64,000 nt of DNA from Methylobacterium segetis (lineage in GTDB: Bacteria; Pseudomonadota; Alphaproteobacteria; Rhizobiales; Beijerinckiaceae): positions 1 to 64,000 of the forward strand of contig NZ_SMNT01000019.1 in NCBI RefSeq assembly GCF_004348265.1. Direction: 5' to 3'. Shown here one piece after another: positions 54,254 through 61,733 of the stretch. The notes under the pieces were generated by a model. It saw only the letters and a program-made list of their open reading frames with translations. It made no database searches and was not told the origin of the DNA. The position numbers and the translations under genes were made by a program. Position 1 is the stretch's first letter; each line of letters begins with the position of its first letter.

Positions 54254-55420
54254 TCACTCCGCCCGCAATTCGTCGTCGAGGAAGGCGCGCACCTCCGCCC
54301 GGTCGATGCCCGGCGCGATGAAGCTCTGCCCGATCCCGCGGGCGAGGATGAAGGTCAGGGCCCCGTCGCGGACCTTCTTGTCCTGGGCCATGGCGTCGAG
54401 GATCGCCTCCGCGCCGCCGCAGCCGCCCGGCACCTGCTGCAGGCGGGTCGGCAGGCCGGCGAGCGCCAAGTGGTTGGCGACGCGCCCCGCCTCCTGGCCG
54501 GGGCAGAGGCCGAGCCGGGCCGAGAAGCGGAAGGCGAGCGCGAGGCCGATCGCCACGCCCTCCCCGTGGACGAGGCGCCCGGAATCGTAGCCCGTCAGGC
54601 GCTCCAGGGCGTGGCCGAACGTGTGGCCGAGGTTGAGCAAGGCCCGCTCCCCGTCCTCGCGCTCGTCGCGGACCACCACGCCGGCCTTGGCGCGGCAGCA
54701 GATCGCCACCGCCTCGTCGCGCTGGGCCTCGCCCGCGAAGATGCCGCGCCAGTTCGCCTCGCACCACGCGAAGAAGCCCGCATCCCCGATGAGGCCGTAT
54801 TTCGCCACCTCCGCGTAGCCCGCCCGCATCTCGCGCTCGGTGAGCGTATCGAGGGCGGCGGTGTCGGCGAGCACGAGGCGGGGCTGGTGGAAGGCGCCGA
54901 TCAGGTTCTTGCCGAGGGGCGAATTGATGCCGGTCTTGCCGCCGACCGAGGAATCGACCTGCGCGAGCAGGGTCGTCGGGGCCTGTACGAAGCGCACGCC
55001 CCGCCGGAGCGTCGCGGCGGCGAACCCGGCGAGGTCGCCCACCACGCCGCCGCCGAGGGCCACGACGAGGTCGTTGCGCTCGACCCTGTGGGCGAGGAGC
55101 CCGTCCGAGACGGCCGCGTAGGTCGCGTAGGATTTCGAGGCCTCGCCCGGCGCCACCGCGATCACGCCGGAGCGCAGGCCCGCCGCCTCGAGGCTCGCGC
55201 GCACCCGGTCGCCGTAGAGGCCGGCCACCGTCTCGTCGGTCACGATGACGGCCGCCCGCGCGCCGAGCGCCGCCACGCGGGCGCCCGCGCCCGCGAGCAG
55301 CCCCCGCCCGATCAGGATGTCGTAGTCGCGCCCCCCGTCGAGGGGGACGTGAACGGTGAGGGGCTGCCGGATGGCCTCGGCCCCGGTCTCGGTCACAGTC
55401 TCGGTCAGGGTCTCGGTCAC
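54254..55420 (-). CDS. aroB: 3-dehydroquinate synthase
   Basis: AroB is the second enzyme of the shikimate pathway. The 388-residue protein has NAD-binding VALGGGVVGDLAGFAAATLRRGVRFVQAPTTLLAQVDSSVGGKTGIN, the zinc ligands in LNLGHTFGHALE (His pair) and the Glu in LRRGVR-adjacent helix, plus VHGEGVAIGLALAFRFS. The start GTG 55420 overlaps the aroK stop (GTGA). Twelve-base repeats at the start encode MTETLTETVTET, giving alternate GTG starts at 55420 and 55396. It is translationally coupled to aroK. Confidence 0.95.
   Translation of the reverse strand: MTETLTETVTETGAEAIRQPLTVHVPLDGGRDYDILIGRGLLAGAGARVAALGARAAVIVTDETVAGLYGDRVRASLEAAGLRSGVIAVAPGEASKSYATYAAVSDGLLAHRVERNDLVVALGGGVVGDLAGFAAATLRRGVRFVQAPTTLLAQVDSSVGGKTGINSPLGKNLIGAFHQPRLVLADTAALDTLTEREMRAGYAEVAKYGLIGDAGFFAWCEANWRGIFAGEAQRDEAVAICCRAKAGVVVRDEREDGERALLNLGHTFGHALERLTGYDSGRLVHGEGVAIGLALAFRFSARLGLCPGQEAGRVANHLALAGLPTRLQQVPGGCGGAEAILDAMAQDKKVRDGALTFILARGIGQSFIAPGIDRAEVRAFLDDELRAE
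55385..55420 (-). repeat. Three 12-bp tandem repeats at the aroK/aroB junction
   Basis: On the minus strand, three copies of (G/C)TGACCGAGAC(C/T) follow one another: 55420-55409, 55408-55397 and 55396-55385. They encode the TET-rich N-terminus of AroB, and the first copy contains the overlapping aroK stop. Each copy has or nearly has a GTG codon, so start choice may vary. Confidence 0.85.
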
Positions 55421-56019
55421 TGGGCGGCGACGCCTCGGTTGGTGGGGCCGGTGAGGTGGGTGTCGAGGGCTTCGAGCACGTCCTGCACCACCCGGTCGTG
55501 GGACACGTCGCGGGAGAGCACCATCACGTCGGCTCCGCCGTAGACGGGGTGGCGCGCCTCCATGAGCTGGCGCATGGTCTCCTCCGGATCCTCCGTCTGC
55601 AGGAGAGGCCGGTTGCCGCGCTTGCGCACCCGCCGCATCAGCACGTCGAGATCGGCCTTGAGCCAGACCGAGATGCCGCCCTCGGCGATCCGCGCGCGGG
55701 TCGAATCGCGCATGAAGGCGCCCCCGCCCGTGGCGAGCACCATCGGGCCCTCGCGGATCAGCCGCGAGATCACCCGCTCCTCGCCCTCGCGGAAGCTCGG
55801 CTCCCCGTAGATCGCGAAGATGTCGGGGATGGTGAGCCCGGCGGCGGCCTCGATCTCGTTGTCGGCGTCCTTGAAGATCATGCCGAGGCGGCTGGCGAGG
55901 CGCCGGCCGACCGTGCTCTTGCCCGCGCCCATCAGACCGACGAGCACGATCGACCGCGGCCCGAGGGCGCGGCGCAGACGCACTTCGATCGGTTCGCCTG
56001 CCGGTTCAGGCTCTGTCAT
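55417..56019 (-). CDS. aroK: Shikimate kinase
   Basis: AroK phosphorylates shikimate with ATP. The 200-residue protein has the P-loop GLMGAGKSTVGRRLASRLG, the shikimate-binding DADNEIEAAAG and FREGEERVI, the LATGGGAFMRDSTRARI region and the lid Arg in RVRKRGNRPLLQTED. The family length is normal apart from ~20 extra N-terminal residues. Its stop overlaps the aroB start by 4 bp. Divergent from it lies the 50-codon gene/xerD pair, an arrangement recalled from several Hyphomicrobiales. Confidence 0.95.
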   Translation of the reverse strand: MTEPEPAGEPIEVRLRRALGPRSIVLVGLMGAGKSTVGRRLASRLGMIFKDADNEIEAAAGLTIPDIFAIYGEPSFREGEERVISRLIREGPMVLATGGGAFMRDSTRARIAEGGISVWLKADLDVLMRRVRKRGNRPLLQTEDPEETMRQLMEARHPVYGGADVMVLSRDVSHDRVVQDVLEALDTHLTGPTNRGVAAQ

Positions 56020-56261
56020 GGCTCGGATCTACGCATGGACCAGTCTGCACGGGATCCGGGGGTCTTACCGCGTTTTGCCGCGGGCGTGAAACAGCCGACA
56101 TGCCCGCATCCGAGCCGGGCGCGCAATGCGCGCGCGAGAGCCCGGCCGCACGCAGCGAGACCCCGGCTGTGGCTTCGCGGGCCTTGCCAGCGGCCGGCCC
56201 GCGTGATGGAACCCCTTGACGCCGCAGTGCAACACCCGCTCCCGCCCGAGGTTCGCCCGAC

Positions 56262-56414
56262 GTGCCGACCCTGTTCCGTTTCATCGCCACCCTGGCGATC
56301 CTGGCCGGCCTCGTCTTCGCCGGCATGTTCGCCCTGGCGACCTTCGTCGAGCCGACCCCGCGGGAGATGAGCGTGCCGATCCCCGCCGCGAAGCTCCAGC
56401 CGGGCAACCGGTGA
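56262..56414 (+). CDS. Small membrane protein overlapping xerD
   Basis: This is a 50-residue protein starting at GTG 56262: MPTLFRFIATLAILAGLVFA, then GMFALATFVEPTPREMSVPIPAAKLQPGNR. It has one membrane span and the PREM(S/T)VxIPAxKL tail that I recall as conserved in Hyphomicrobiales just upstream of xerD (sometimes mis-annotated as histidine kinase). Its stop TGA overlaps the xerD GTG start by 4 bp (GTGA). Conservation of synteny and coupling support a real gene, though the function is unknown. Confidence 0.8.
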   Translation: MPTLFRFIATLAILAGLVFAGMFALATFVEPTPREMSVPIPAAKLQPGNR

Positions 56415-57403
56415 CGCGGGGGCGCGCGGCCGACGGACCGGCGAAAGGTCAGCCCGAGCGGCGGCCCGGGCCGGCCCCCGAGATCGCCGCCTATCTCGAC
56501 ATGCTGGCCGCCGAGCGGGGCGCGGCACGCAACACCCTCGACGCCTACCGGCGCGACCTCGACGATTATCTCGACTTCCTCTCCGAGGAGGGGGTCGAGC
56601 CGGCGGAGGCCGAGGCGGGGACCCTGCGGGCCTACATGGCGGGGCTGGAGACGCGGGGGCTGAAGAGCTCGTCGGCCGCCCGGCGCCTCTCCTGCATCCG
56701 CGGCTTCCACAAGTTCCTCTACGCGGAGGGCATGGCCGAGGGGGACCCGAGCGCGCCCGTCTCCGGCCCGCGCCGCGGACGCGCCCTGCCGAAGGTGCTC
56801 TCGGTCGCCGAGGTCGACCGCCTGCTCGCCGCGGCGCGCGCGCAGGCGAGCATCCCCGACGCCTCCCCCGGGGAGCGCGCCCGGGCGTGGCGGATGCTGT
56901 GCCTGATCGAGCTTCTCTACGCCACGGGCCTGCGCGTCTCGGAGCTGATCGCGCTGCCGCGCACGGCCGCCTCGACGCGCGAGCGCTTCCTCGTGGTCAA
57001 GGGCAAGGGCGGCCGCGAGCGCTTGGTGCCGCTCACCGAGATGGCGCGGGCCGCCATGCGCGAGCACCTCCCCGCGAGCCCCTCCGACCAGACCTGGCTG
57101 TTCCCCTCCGACAGCGAGAGCGGGCACCTCACGCGGCAAGCCTTTGCCCGCGACCTGAAGGCCGTGGCGGGCGCGGCCGGCCTGCGCGCCGACCACGTCA
57201 GCCCCCACGTCCTGCGCCACGCCTTCGCGAGCCATCTCCTGCAGAACGGGGCGGACCTGCGCATCGTGCAGGAACTGCTCGGCCACGCCGACATCTCGAC
57301 GACTCAGATCTACACGCACGTCCTCGACGAGCGCCTGAAGGGCATGGTGCGCGACCTGCACCCGCTGATGGACGAGGCGAACGAGAGGCCGGCGGAGGCG
57401 TGA
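56411..57403 (+). CDS. xerD: Site-specific tyrosine recombinase XerD
   Basis: XerD resolves chromosome dimers at dif with XerC. The 330-residue protein starts at GTG 56411, overlapping the small gene. It has the N-terminal SAM-like core-binding domain (YLDMLAAERGAARNTLDAYRRDLDDYLDFLSEEG) and the catalytic domain: Arg in LLYATGLRVSELIALP, Lys in VVKGKGGRERLVPL, HxxR in VSPHVLRHAFASHLLQNGADLRIVQELLGHADISTTQIYTHV (His, Arg, His, Tyr). The C-terminal helix is complete. It is more XerD- than XerC-like by position and the DLRxVQELLGHADISTTQIYTHV string. Confidence 0.94.
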   Translation: MTRGRAADGPAKGQPERRPGPAPEIAAYLDMLAAERGAARNTLDAYRRDLDDYLDFLSEEGVEPAEAEAGTLRAYMAGLETRGLKSSSAARRLSCIRGFHKFLYAEGMAEGDPSAPVSGPRRGRALPKVLSVAEVDRLLAAARAQASIPDASPGERARAWRMLCLIELLYATGLRVSELIALPRTAASTRERFLVVKGKGGRERLVPLTEMARAAMREHLPASPSDQTWLFPSDSESGHLTRQAFARDLKAVAGAAGLRADHVSPHVLRHAFASHLLQNGADLRIVQELLGHADISTTQIYTHVLDERLKGMVRDLHPLMDEANERPAEA

Positions 57404-57506
57404 CGCGGCGCGGTCCGGACCTCTCCCGGACCGCGCCGGGTTGAGCGCGACTCCACCCCGCGCTAAGCGGTCGGCTCCCGCGCTCGAACCGTCCCGAAAC
57501 CCGCCG

Positions 57507-58325
57507 ATGTCGTCATGGAAGCAGGCCGTCGCGCGCGCCTTCGACGGCGCCGAAGGCTACGACCGGGCCGCCGAGGTTCAGGCGCGGGTCGCCGGGCACC
57601 TCGCGGAACGGATCGCCGGCCTGCCGCTGGCGCCCCACCCCCGCGTGCTGGAGATCGGCTGCGGCACCGGCCTGCTGACGCAGGCCCTGCGGGACCGGCT
57701 CGCACCCCGCGCGCTTCTCGCCACCGACATCGCCCCCGGCATGGTCGCGCGGGCGAAGGCGCGGGCGCCGGAGGGCGCGGATCTGCGCTATCTCGTGATG
57801 GACGGCGAGCGTCCGAGCCTCGCCCCCGGTCCCCGCTTCGACCTGATCGCCTCCAGCCTCGCCGCGCAATGGTTCGAGGATCTGCCCGGCGCGGTCTCGA
57901 CGCTCAGCGGGCTCCTCGCCCCGGGCGGCTGGCTCGCCCTCGCGACGCTCGCCGACGGCACGTTCGGGGAATGGGGGCGGGCCCACGCGGCCCTGGGCTA
58001 CGCGCCCGCCACGCCCGCCTACCCGACCCTGCAGGCCCTGCGGGCGCTGGCGCCCCCCGGCTGCACGCTGAGCGTCGAGGAGGAGCCGTTCCTGGAGGCG
58101 CACCCGAACGGGCGCGCCTTCCTCGCCGCGCTCCGGGCGATCGGGGCCGGCACGCCGCGGGGCGGGCGGCCCCTGCCCGCGGGCGCCCTGCGCCGCGTGC
58201 TGCGCCGCTTCGATGCGGAGGGCGCCCGAGTCACCTACCGGGTCGCCCTCTGCCTCGTGCGGCGCCGGCCCGATCAGGCCGCCGAGACGTCGACGCGGAT
58301 ATTGCCGCGGGTGGCGTGCGAGTAG
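57507..58325 (+). CDS. bioC: BioC-like malonyl-ACP O-methyltransferase
   Basis: This is a 272-residue class I SAM methyltransferase. The start AVARAFDGAEGYDRAAEVQARVAGHLAERI matches the BioC-type N-terminus, followed by SAM motif I VLEIGCGTGLLTQAL, LATDIAPGMVARAKA and the BioC-like SSLAAQWFEDLPGAVSTLSGLLAPGGWLALATL. BioC starts pimelate synthesis by methylating malonyl-ACP. An alternative is another methyltransferase of this fold. ATG 57507 was chosen over an upstream ATG 57441 that adds a Pro-rich stretch. The C-terminal ~17 residues are encoded antisense to the 3' end of ohr, suggesting loss of an earlier stop. Confidence 0.72.
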   Translation: MSSWKQAVARAFDGAEGYDRAAEVQARVAGHLAERIAGLPLAPHPRVLEIGCGTGLLTQALRDRLAPRALLATDIAPGMVARAKARAPEGADLRYLVMDGERPSLAPGPRFDLIASSLAAQWFEDLPGAVSTLSGLLAPGGWLALATLADGTFGEWGRAHAALGYAPATPAYPTLQALRALAPPGCTLSVEEEPFLEAHPNGRAFLAALRAIGAGTPRGGRPLPAGALRRVLRRFDAEGARVTYRVALCLVRRRPDQAAETSTRILPRVACE

Positions 58326-58696
58326 GGGCAGACCACGTCGGCCCGCTTCACGAGATCCTGCGCCTTGTCCGGGTCGATGCCGGGCAGGGTGGCCTTCAGC
58401 GTCACGGTCAGGCCGAAGCCGGTGCCGTCGTCGCGCTTGCCGATGCCCACGGTCGACTCGACCTTGGCGTCGTCGGAGATCGTCACCTTGTCCTGCGCGG
58501 CCACGAACTTGATGGCGCCGAGGAAGCAGGCGGCGTAGCCCGCGGCGAAGAGCTGCTCCGGGTTGGTGCCGGCACCGCCGCCGCCGCCGAGTTCCTTCGG
58601 GGTCGCGAGTCCCACCGACAGGCGGTCGTCGTCGGTGGCGGCGGAGCCTTCGCGGCCACCGGTGGCGTGCGCATGAGCGGTATACAGGGCTTGCAT
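58274..58696 (-). CDS. ohr: Organic hydroperoxide resistance peroxidase
   Basis: Ohr is a cytoplasmic thiol peroxidase that reduces lipid and alkyl hydroperoxides. The 140-residue protein begins MQALYTAHAHATGGREG, with the peroxidatic Cys57 in LFAAGYAACFLGAIKFV and the resolving Cys123 in ADVVCPYSHATRGNIRVDV; the catalytic Arg is Arg15-region REG and Glu48 is in NPEQLF. ATG 58696 is chosen over 58729. Its last 52 bp overlap the 3' end of the bioC-like gene on the other strand. The divergent ohrR controls it. Confidence 0.95.
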   Translation of the reverse strand: MQALYTAHAHATGGREGSAATDDDRLSVGLATPKELGGGGGAGTNPEQLFAAGYAACFLGAIKFVAAQDKVTISDDAKVESTVGIGKRDDGTGFGLTVTLKATLPGIDPDKAQDLVKRADVVCPYSHATRGNIRVDVSAA

Positions 58697-58829
58697 GGGT
58701 CTCTCCTTCGACGGGGATCGATACCGCACCGGGAGGGGTGCGGAAACGCGACATCGATTGATCTTTGATATGGCGCCCCTTCGCAGAGGGCCGGATTTTG
58801 CGATGCGTCCGGCATCGCATGCCGAACAT

Positions 58830-58844
58830 CGATTGCGCGCGATC
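58830..58844. promoter_or_regulatory. Candidate OhrR operator, distal
   Basis: CGATTGCGCGCGATC contains the near-palindromic core ATTGCGCGCGAT in the ohr-ohrR intergenic region. It lies 134 bp upstream of the ohr start codon. A second site of the same pattern lies 39 bp away. A hairpin-forming repeat GCGATGC-N5-GCATCGC lies nearby at 58800-58818. Confidence 0.55.
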
Positions 58845-58868
58845 TGATGCCGGGTCTCGCATATTATT

Positions 58869-58883
58869 CGATTGCGCGCAACC
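58869..58883. promoter_or_regulatory. Candidate OhrR operator, proximal to ohrR
   Basis: CGATTGCGCGCAACC contains the perfect palindrome TTGCGCGCAA. It lies 105 bp upstream of ohrR ATG and shares 12 of 15 bases with the distal site. Confidence 0.6.
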
Positions 58884-58987
58884 TAGTTGGGGCCGGTGCC
58901 TTGATTGTGCACATGATGCAATGTGGCTAGGATGTTGGGGATCGTGAGTTTTTTCCGCGCGACGGCGCGGCGAGGGGAGTGACGCCA

Positions 58988-59533
58988 ATGCCGGGCCGAG
59001 AAGTCCCGCGCGGGGCAGGGCCGCGAGGCGCGCCGTCGACGCAACGGAGCGCCGAGGCGTCGAGCGACGCCCAGCGCTTGAACAACCAGCTCTGCTTCGC
59101 CGTCTACGCTGCGGCGCACGCCTTCGGCCGCGCCTACCGCGCGCTCCTGAGCGAGCACGACCTCACCTATCCGCAATATCTCGTCCTGCTCGTCCTCTGG
59201 GAGGAGGAAGGGCTGACGGTGAAGGAGATCGGCACGCGCCTGTTCCTCGATTCCGGCACGCTGACGCCGCTGCTGAAGCGGCTCGAGGCCTCGGGGCATG
59301 TCCGCCGCGCCCGCGACCGCGCCGACGAGCGTCAGGTCAGCATCTTCCTCACGCCGAAGGGGCGGAGCCTGCAGGAGCGGCTCGCCTGCATCCCCGACCA
59401 GGCGGGCGGCATGACCGGGCTCGATCTCGAGGCGCGCCAGGCCCTCCTCGACCATCTGGTCACCCTGCGCACGGGCCTGCACGAGGAGACCGGCGCCGAG
59501 AAGCTGGCGGCGGCGAGCGCCAACGCCGCCTGA
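58988..59533 (+). CDS. ohrR: OhrR, organic-peroxide-sensing MarR regulator
   Basis: OhrR represses ohr until its sensor Cys is oxidised by organic peroxides. The protein has ~181 residues from ATG 58988, which has the RBS aggggag. The sensor Cys36 is in the signature [17 protein letters not shown]; the winged helix is [52 protein letters not shown] charged ~30-residue N-terminal extension is longer than usual. Only one Cys lies near the start, so it may act through a one-Cys mixed-disulfide mechanism or with a second Cys at LACIPD (Cys133 region). Divergent from ohr, as in most proteobacteria. Confidence 0.94.
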   Translation: MPGREVPRGAGPRGAPSTQRSAEASSDAQRLNNQLCFAVYAAAHAFGRAYRALLSEHDLTYPQYLVLLVLWEEEGLTVKEIGTRLFLDSGTLTPLLKRLEASGHVRRARDRADERQVSIFLTPKGRSLQERLACIPDQAGGMTGLDLEARQALLDHLVTLRTGLHEETGAEKLAAASANAA

Positions 59534-59579
59534 CCGCGGGCTTCGCCGGCGACATCCCGGCAGCTCGGAACGGGTCGAG

Positions 59580-59612
59580 AAAAAGGCCGCCCTCGCGTCG
59601 CGAAGGCGGCCT
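59580..59612 (-). terminator. Rho-independent terminator of the cytochrome c gene
   Basis: Read on the minus strand, GGCCGCC (59611-59605) and GGCGGCC (59591-59585) form a 7-bp GC stem, extended by partial pairing in the loop, followed by TTTTT (59584-59580). It lies 28 bp after the cytochrome c stop. On the plus strand it may also end ohrR transcripts. Confidence 0.8.
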
Positions 59613-59639
59613 CGTTCGCGCGGACGTGCCGCGCGGGTC

Positions 59640-60005
59640 TTACGACTGGGTCTTGAGGTAGGCGATCAGGTCGCTGAGCTTCTTGTCGTCCTTCAGGCCC
59701 GGGTAGACCATCTTGTTGCCCGGCACCTTGGCCTTCGGGTCCTTCAGCCACTCCTTGAGGTTCGCCTCGTCCCAGGTCAGGCCCGAGCCCTTCAGGGCGG
59801 CGGAGTAATTGTAGCCCTCGTGCGTGCCCGCCTTGCGGCCGACGACGCCCTTCAGGTCGGGCCCGACGCCGTTCTTGCCGAAGGCGTGGCAGGCCTTGCA
59901 GGGCGCGAAGGCCTTCTCGCCGGCCGCCGCGTCGCCGGCGTCCTGCGCCTGGGCGGAGAGGGGCAGCATCAGCGCGAGGGCGGCGCCGAGGATGAGGTGA
60001 CGCAT
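59640..60005 (-). CDS. Periplasmic class I cytochrome c
   Basis: This is a 121-residue c-type cytochrome with a Sec signal peptide (MRHLILGAALALMLPLSAQA). The haem motif is CKACH (36-40) and the axial Met is Met99 in VPGNKMVYPGLKDD. The sequence AFGKNGVGPDLKGVVGRKAGTHEGYNYSAAL is typical of the cytochrome c2/c550 group. It may receive electrons from periplasmic dehydrogenases such as the molybdenum hydroxylase here. It is probably transcribed alone from the region shared with divergent glcD and ends in a good terminator. Confidence 0.94.
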   Translation of the reverse strand: MRHLILGAALALMLPLSAQAQDAGDAAAGEKAFAPCKACHAFGKNGVGPDLKGVVGRKAGTHEGYNYSAALKGSGLTWDEANLKEWLKDPKAKVPGNKMVYPGLKDDKKLSDLIAYLKTQS

Positions 60006-60286
60006 CTTTTTTCCTCCGTGGTGACGGTCGTTGGAGACCGCCGAGGCTTATAGCCGAGCTTGACGTTTAGAACAGATCGAGACTGCGACGCTAGGCCGGC
60101 ATCTAGGGCATCCGCGACGAAAGGAAGCCCTCCTGCCGCAAAACGGTTCCGGATGCGCACCGCCCGGGTTTCGTCTAGAACGGTGCGGAGGCCCGAACGG
60201 GACCTCGCGCAGGATCTTGGGCGCACGAACCTGAGCGCGCGCTGAAGGCCGGGCGACCCGCCGGCCGGTCACTCTGGGAGAACGCC

Positions 60287-61720
60287 ATGTCGATCGCCTT
60301 CCCCGCCCCCGATCCGGAGATCGTCGCGCGCCGCGAGGCGATCATCGAGGGGCTGCGCCCCCTCGTGGCGGCGGAGGCGCTGATCACCAGCGAGGACGAG
60401 CGCCGCGCCTTCGAGACGGACGGGCTGACGGCCTACCGCAAGATGCCGCTCGCCGTGATCCTGCCCTCGACCACCGAGGAGGTCTCCGCGGTGATGGCCT
60501 ATTGCCACGCCAACGGCGTGCGCGTGGTGCCCCGCGGCGCCGGCACCTCGCTCGCCGGCGGCGCCATCGCGCAGGAGGATGCGGTCATCCTCGGCGTCGG
60601 CAAGATGACCCGCGTCCTCGACCTCGATTTCGCCAACCGCACCGCGCGGGTGCAGTCGGGCATCACCAACCTCGCGATCTCGGGGGCGGTCAGCCACGAG
60701 GGCTTCTTCTACGCCCCCGACCCGTCGAGCCAGCTCGCCTGCACCATCGCGGGCAACATCGCCATGAATTCGGGCGGCGCGCATTGCCTGAAATACGGCG
60801 TGACCACCAACAACCTGCTGGGCGTCACCCTTGTGATGAACGACGGCACGGTGGTCGAGATCGGCGGCCCGCACCTCGACAGCGGCGGCTACGACCTGCT
60901 CGGGCTGATCTGCGGCTCGGAGGGGCAGCTCGGCATCGTCACCGAGGCGACGGTGCGCATCCTGCGGGCCGCGGAGGGCGCGCGGCCCGTCCTCGTCGGC
61001 TTCTCCTCGGTGGAGGATGCGGGCAATTGCGTCGCGGCGATCATCGCGGCCGGGATCATCCCCGTGGCGATCGAGTACATGGACCGCGAGGCGATCCTGA
61101 TCACCGAGGATTTCGCGCAGGCCGGCTACCCGCGCGACGCCGAGGCGATGCTGATCATCGAGGTCGAGGGCTCGGACGCCGAGATCGACGACATGCTCGG
61201 CCGCATCGCGGCGATCGCGCAGGGCTTCCGGCCGACGAGCCTCAAGGTGTCCCGCTCGGAGGCGGAGAGCGCCGCGATCTGGAAGGGGCGCAAATCCGCC
61301 TTCGGCGCCACGGGCCGCATCTCGGACTACGTCTGCATGGACGGCACCATCCCGACCGGGCGCCTCGGCGAGGTGCTGGAGCGCATCGGCGCGATCTGCG
61401 CCGGCCACGGCCTGCGCGTCGCCAACGTGTTCCACGCCGGCGACGGCAACCTGCACCCGCTGATCCTGTTCGACATCAACAAGCCGGGCGAGCTGCAGAA
61501 GGCGGAAGCCGCGGGCGACGAGATCCTGAAGCTCTGCGTCGAGGTCGGCGGCTGCCTCACCGGCGAGCACGGGGTCGGCATCGAGAAGCGGGAGCTGATG
61601 CGCTTCCAGTACAACCAGGCCGACCTGGAGCAGCAGATGCGGGTCAAGAACGTGTTCGACCCGGCCTGGCTGATGAACCCCGCCAAGGTCTTCCCCCTGG
61701 AGGGGCGCATCGCCGCCTGA
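60287..61720 (+). CDS. glcD: FAD-linked oxidase, GlcD-type
   Basis: This is a 477-residue 2-hydroxy-acid dehydrogenase of the VAO family. The FAD-binding part has LAVILPSTTEEVSAVMAYCHANGVRVVPRGAGTSLAGGAI, GVGKMTRVLDLDFANRTARVQSG and the pyrophosphate motif CTIAGNIAMNSGGAHCLKYG. The C-terminal domain includes GKSAFGATGRISDYVCMDGT-like and HAGDGNLHPLILFDI, then GGCLTGEHGVGIEKREL. It matches GlcD (glycolate oxidase) best, though D-lactate or another 2-hydroxy acid is possible. GlcE and GlcF genes are not adjacent, which is unusual for a functional glycolate oxidase. Confidence 0.9.
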   Translation: MSIAFPAPDPEIVARREAIIEGLRPLVAAEALITSEDERRAFETDGLTAYRKMPLAVILPSTTEEVSAVMAYCHANGVRVVPRGAGTSLAGGAIAQEDAVILGVGKMTRVLDLDFANRTARVQSGITNLAISGAVSHEGFFYAPDPSSQLACTIAGNIAMNSGGAHCLKYGVTTNNLLGVTLVMNDGTVVEIGGPHLDSGGYDLLGLICGSEGQLGIVTEATVRILRAAEGARPVLVGFSSVEDAGNCVAAIIAAGIIPVAIEYMDREAILITEDFAQAGYPRDAEAMLIIEVEGSDAEIDDMLGRIAAIAQGFRPTSLKVSRSEAESAAIWKGRKSAFGATGRISDYVCMDGTIPTGRLGEVLERIGAICAGHGLRVANVFHAGDGNLHPLILFDINKPGELQKAEAAGDEILKLCVEVGGCLTGEHGVGIEKRELMRFQYNQADLEQQMRVKNVFDPAWLMNPAKVFPLEGRIAA

Positions 61721-61733
61721 GGCGGGCCGTGCC

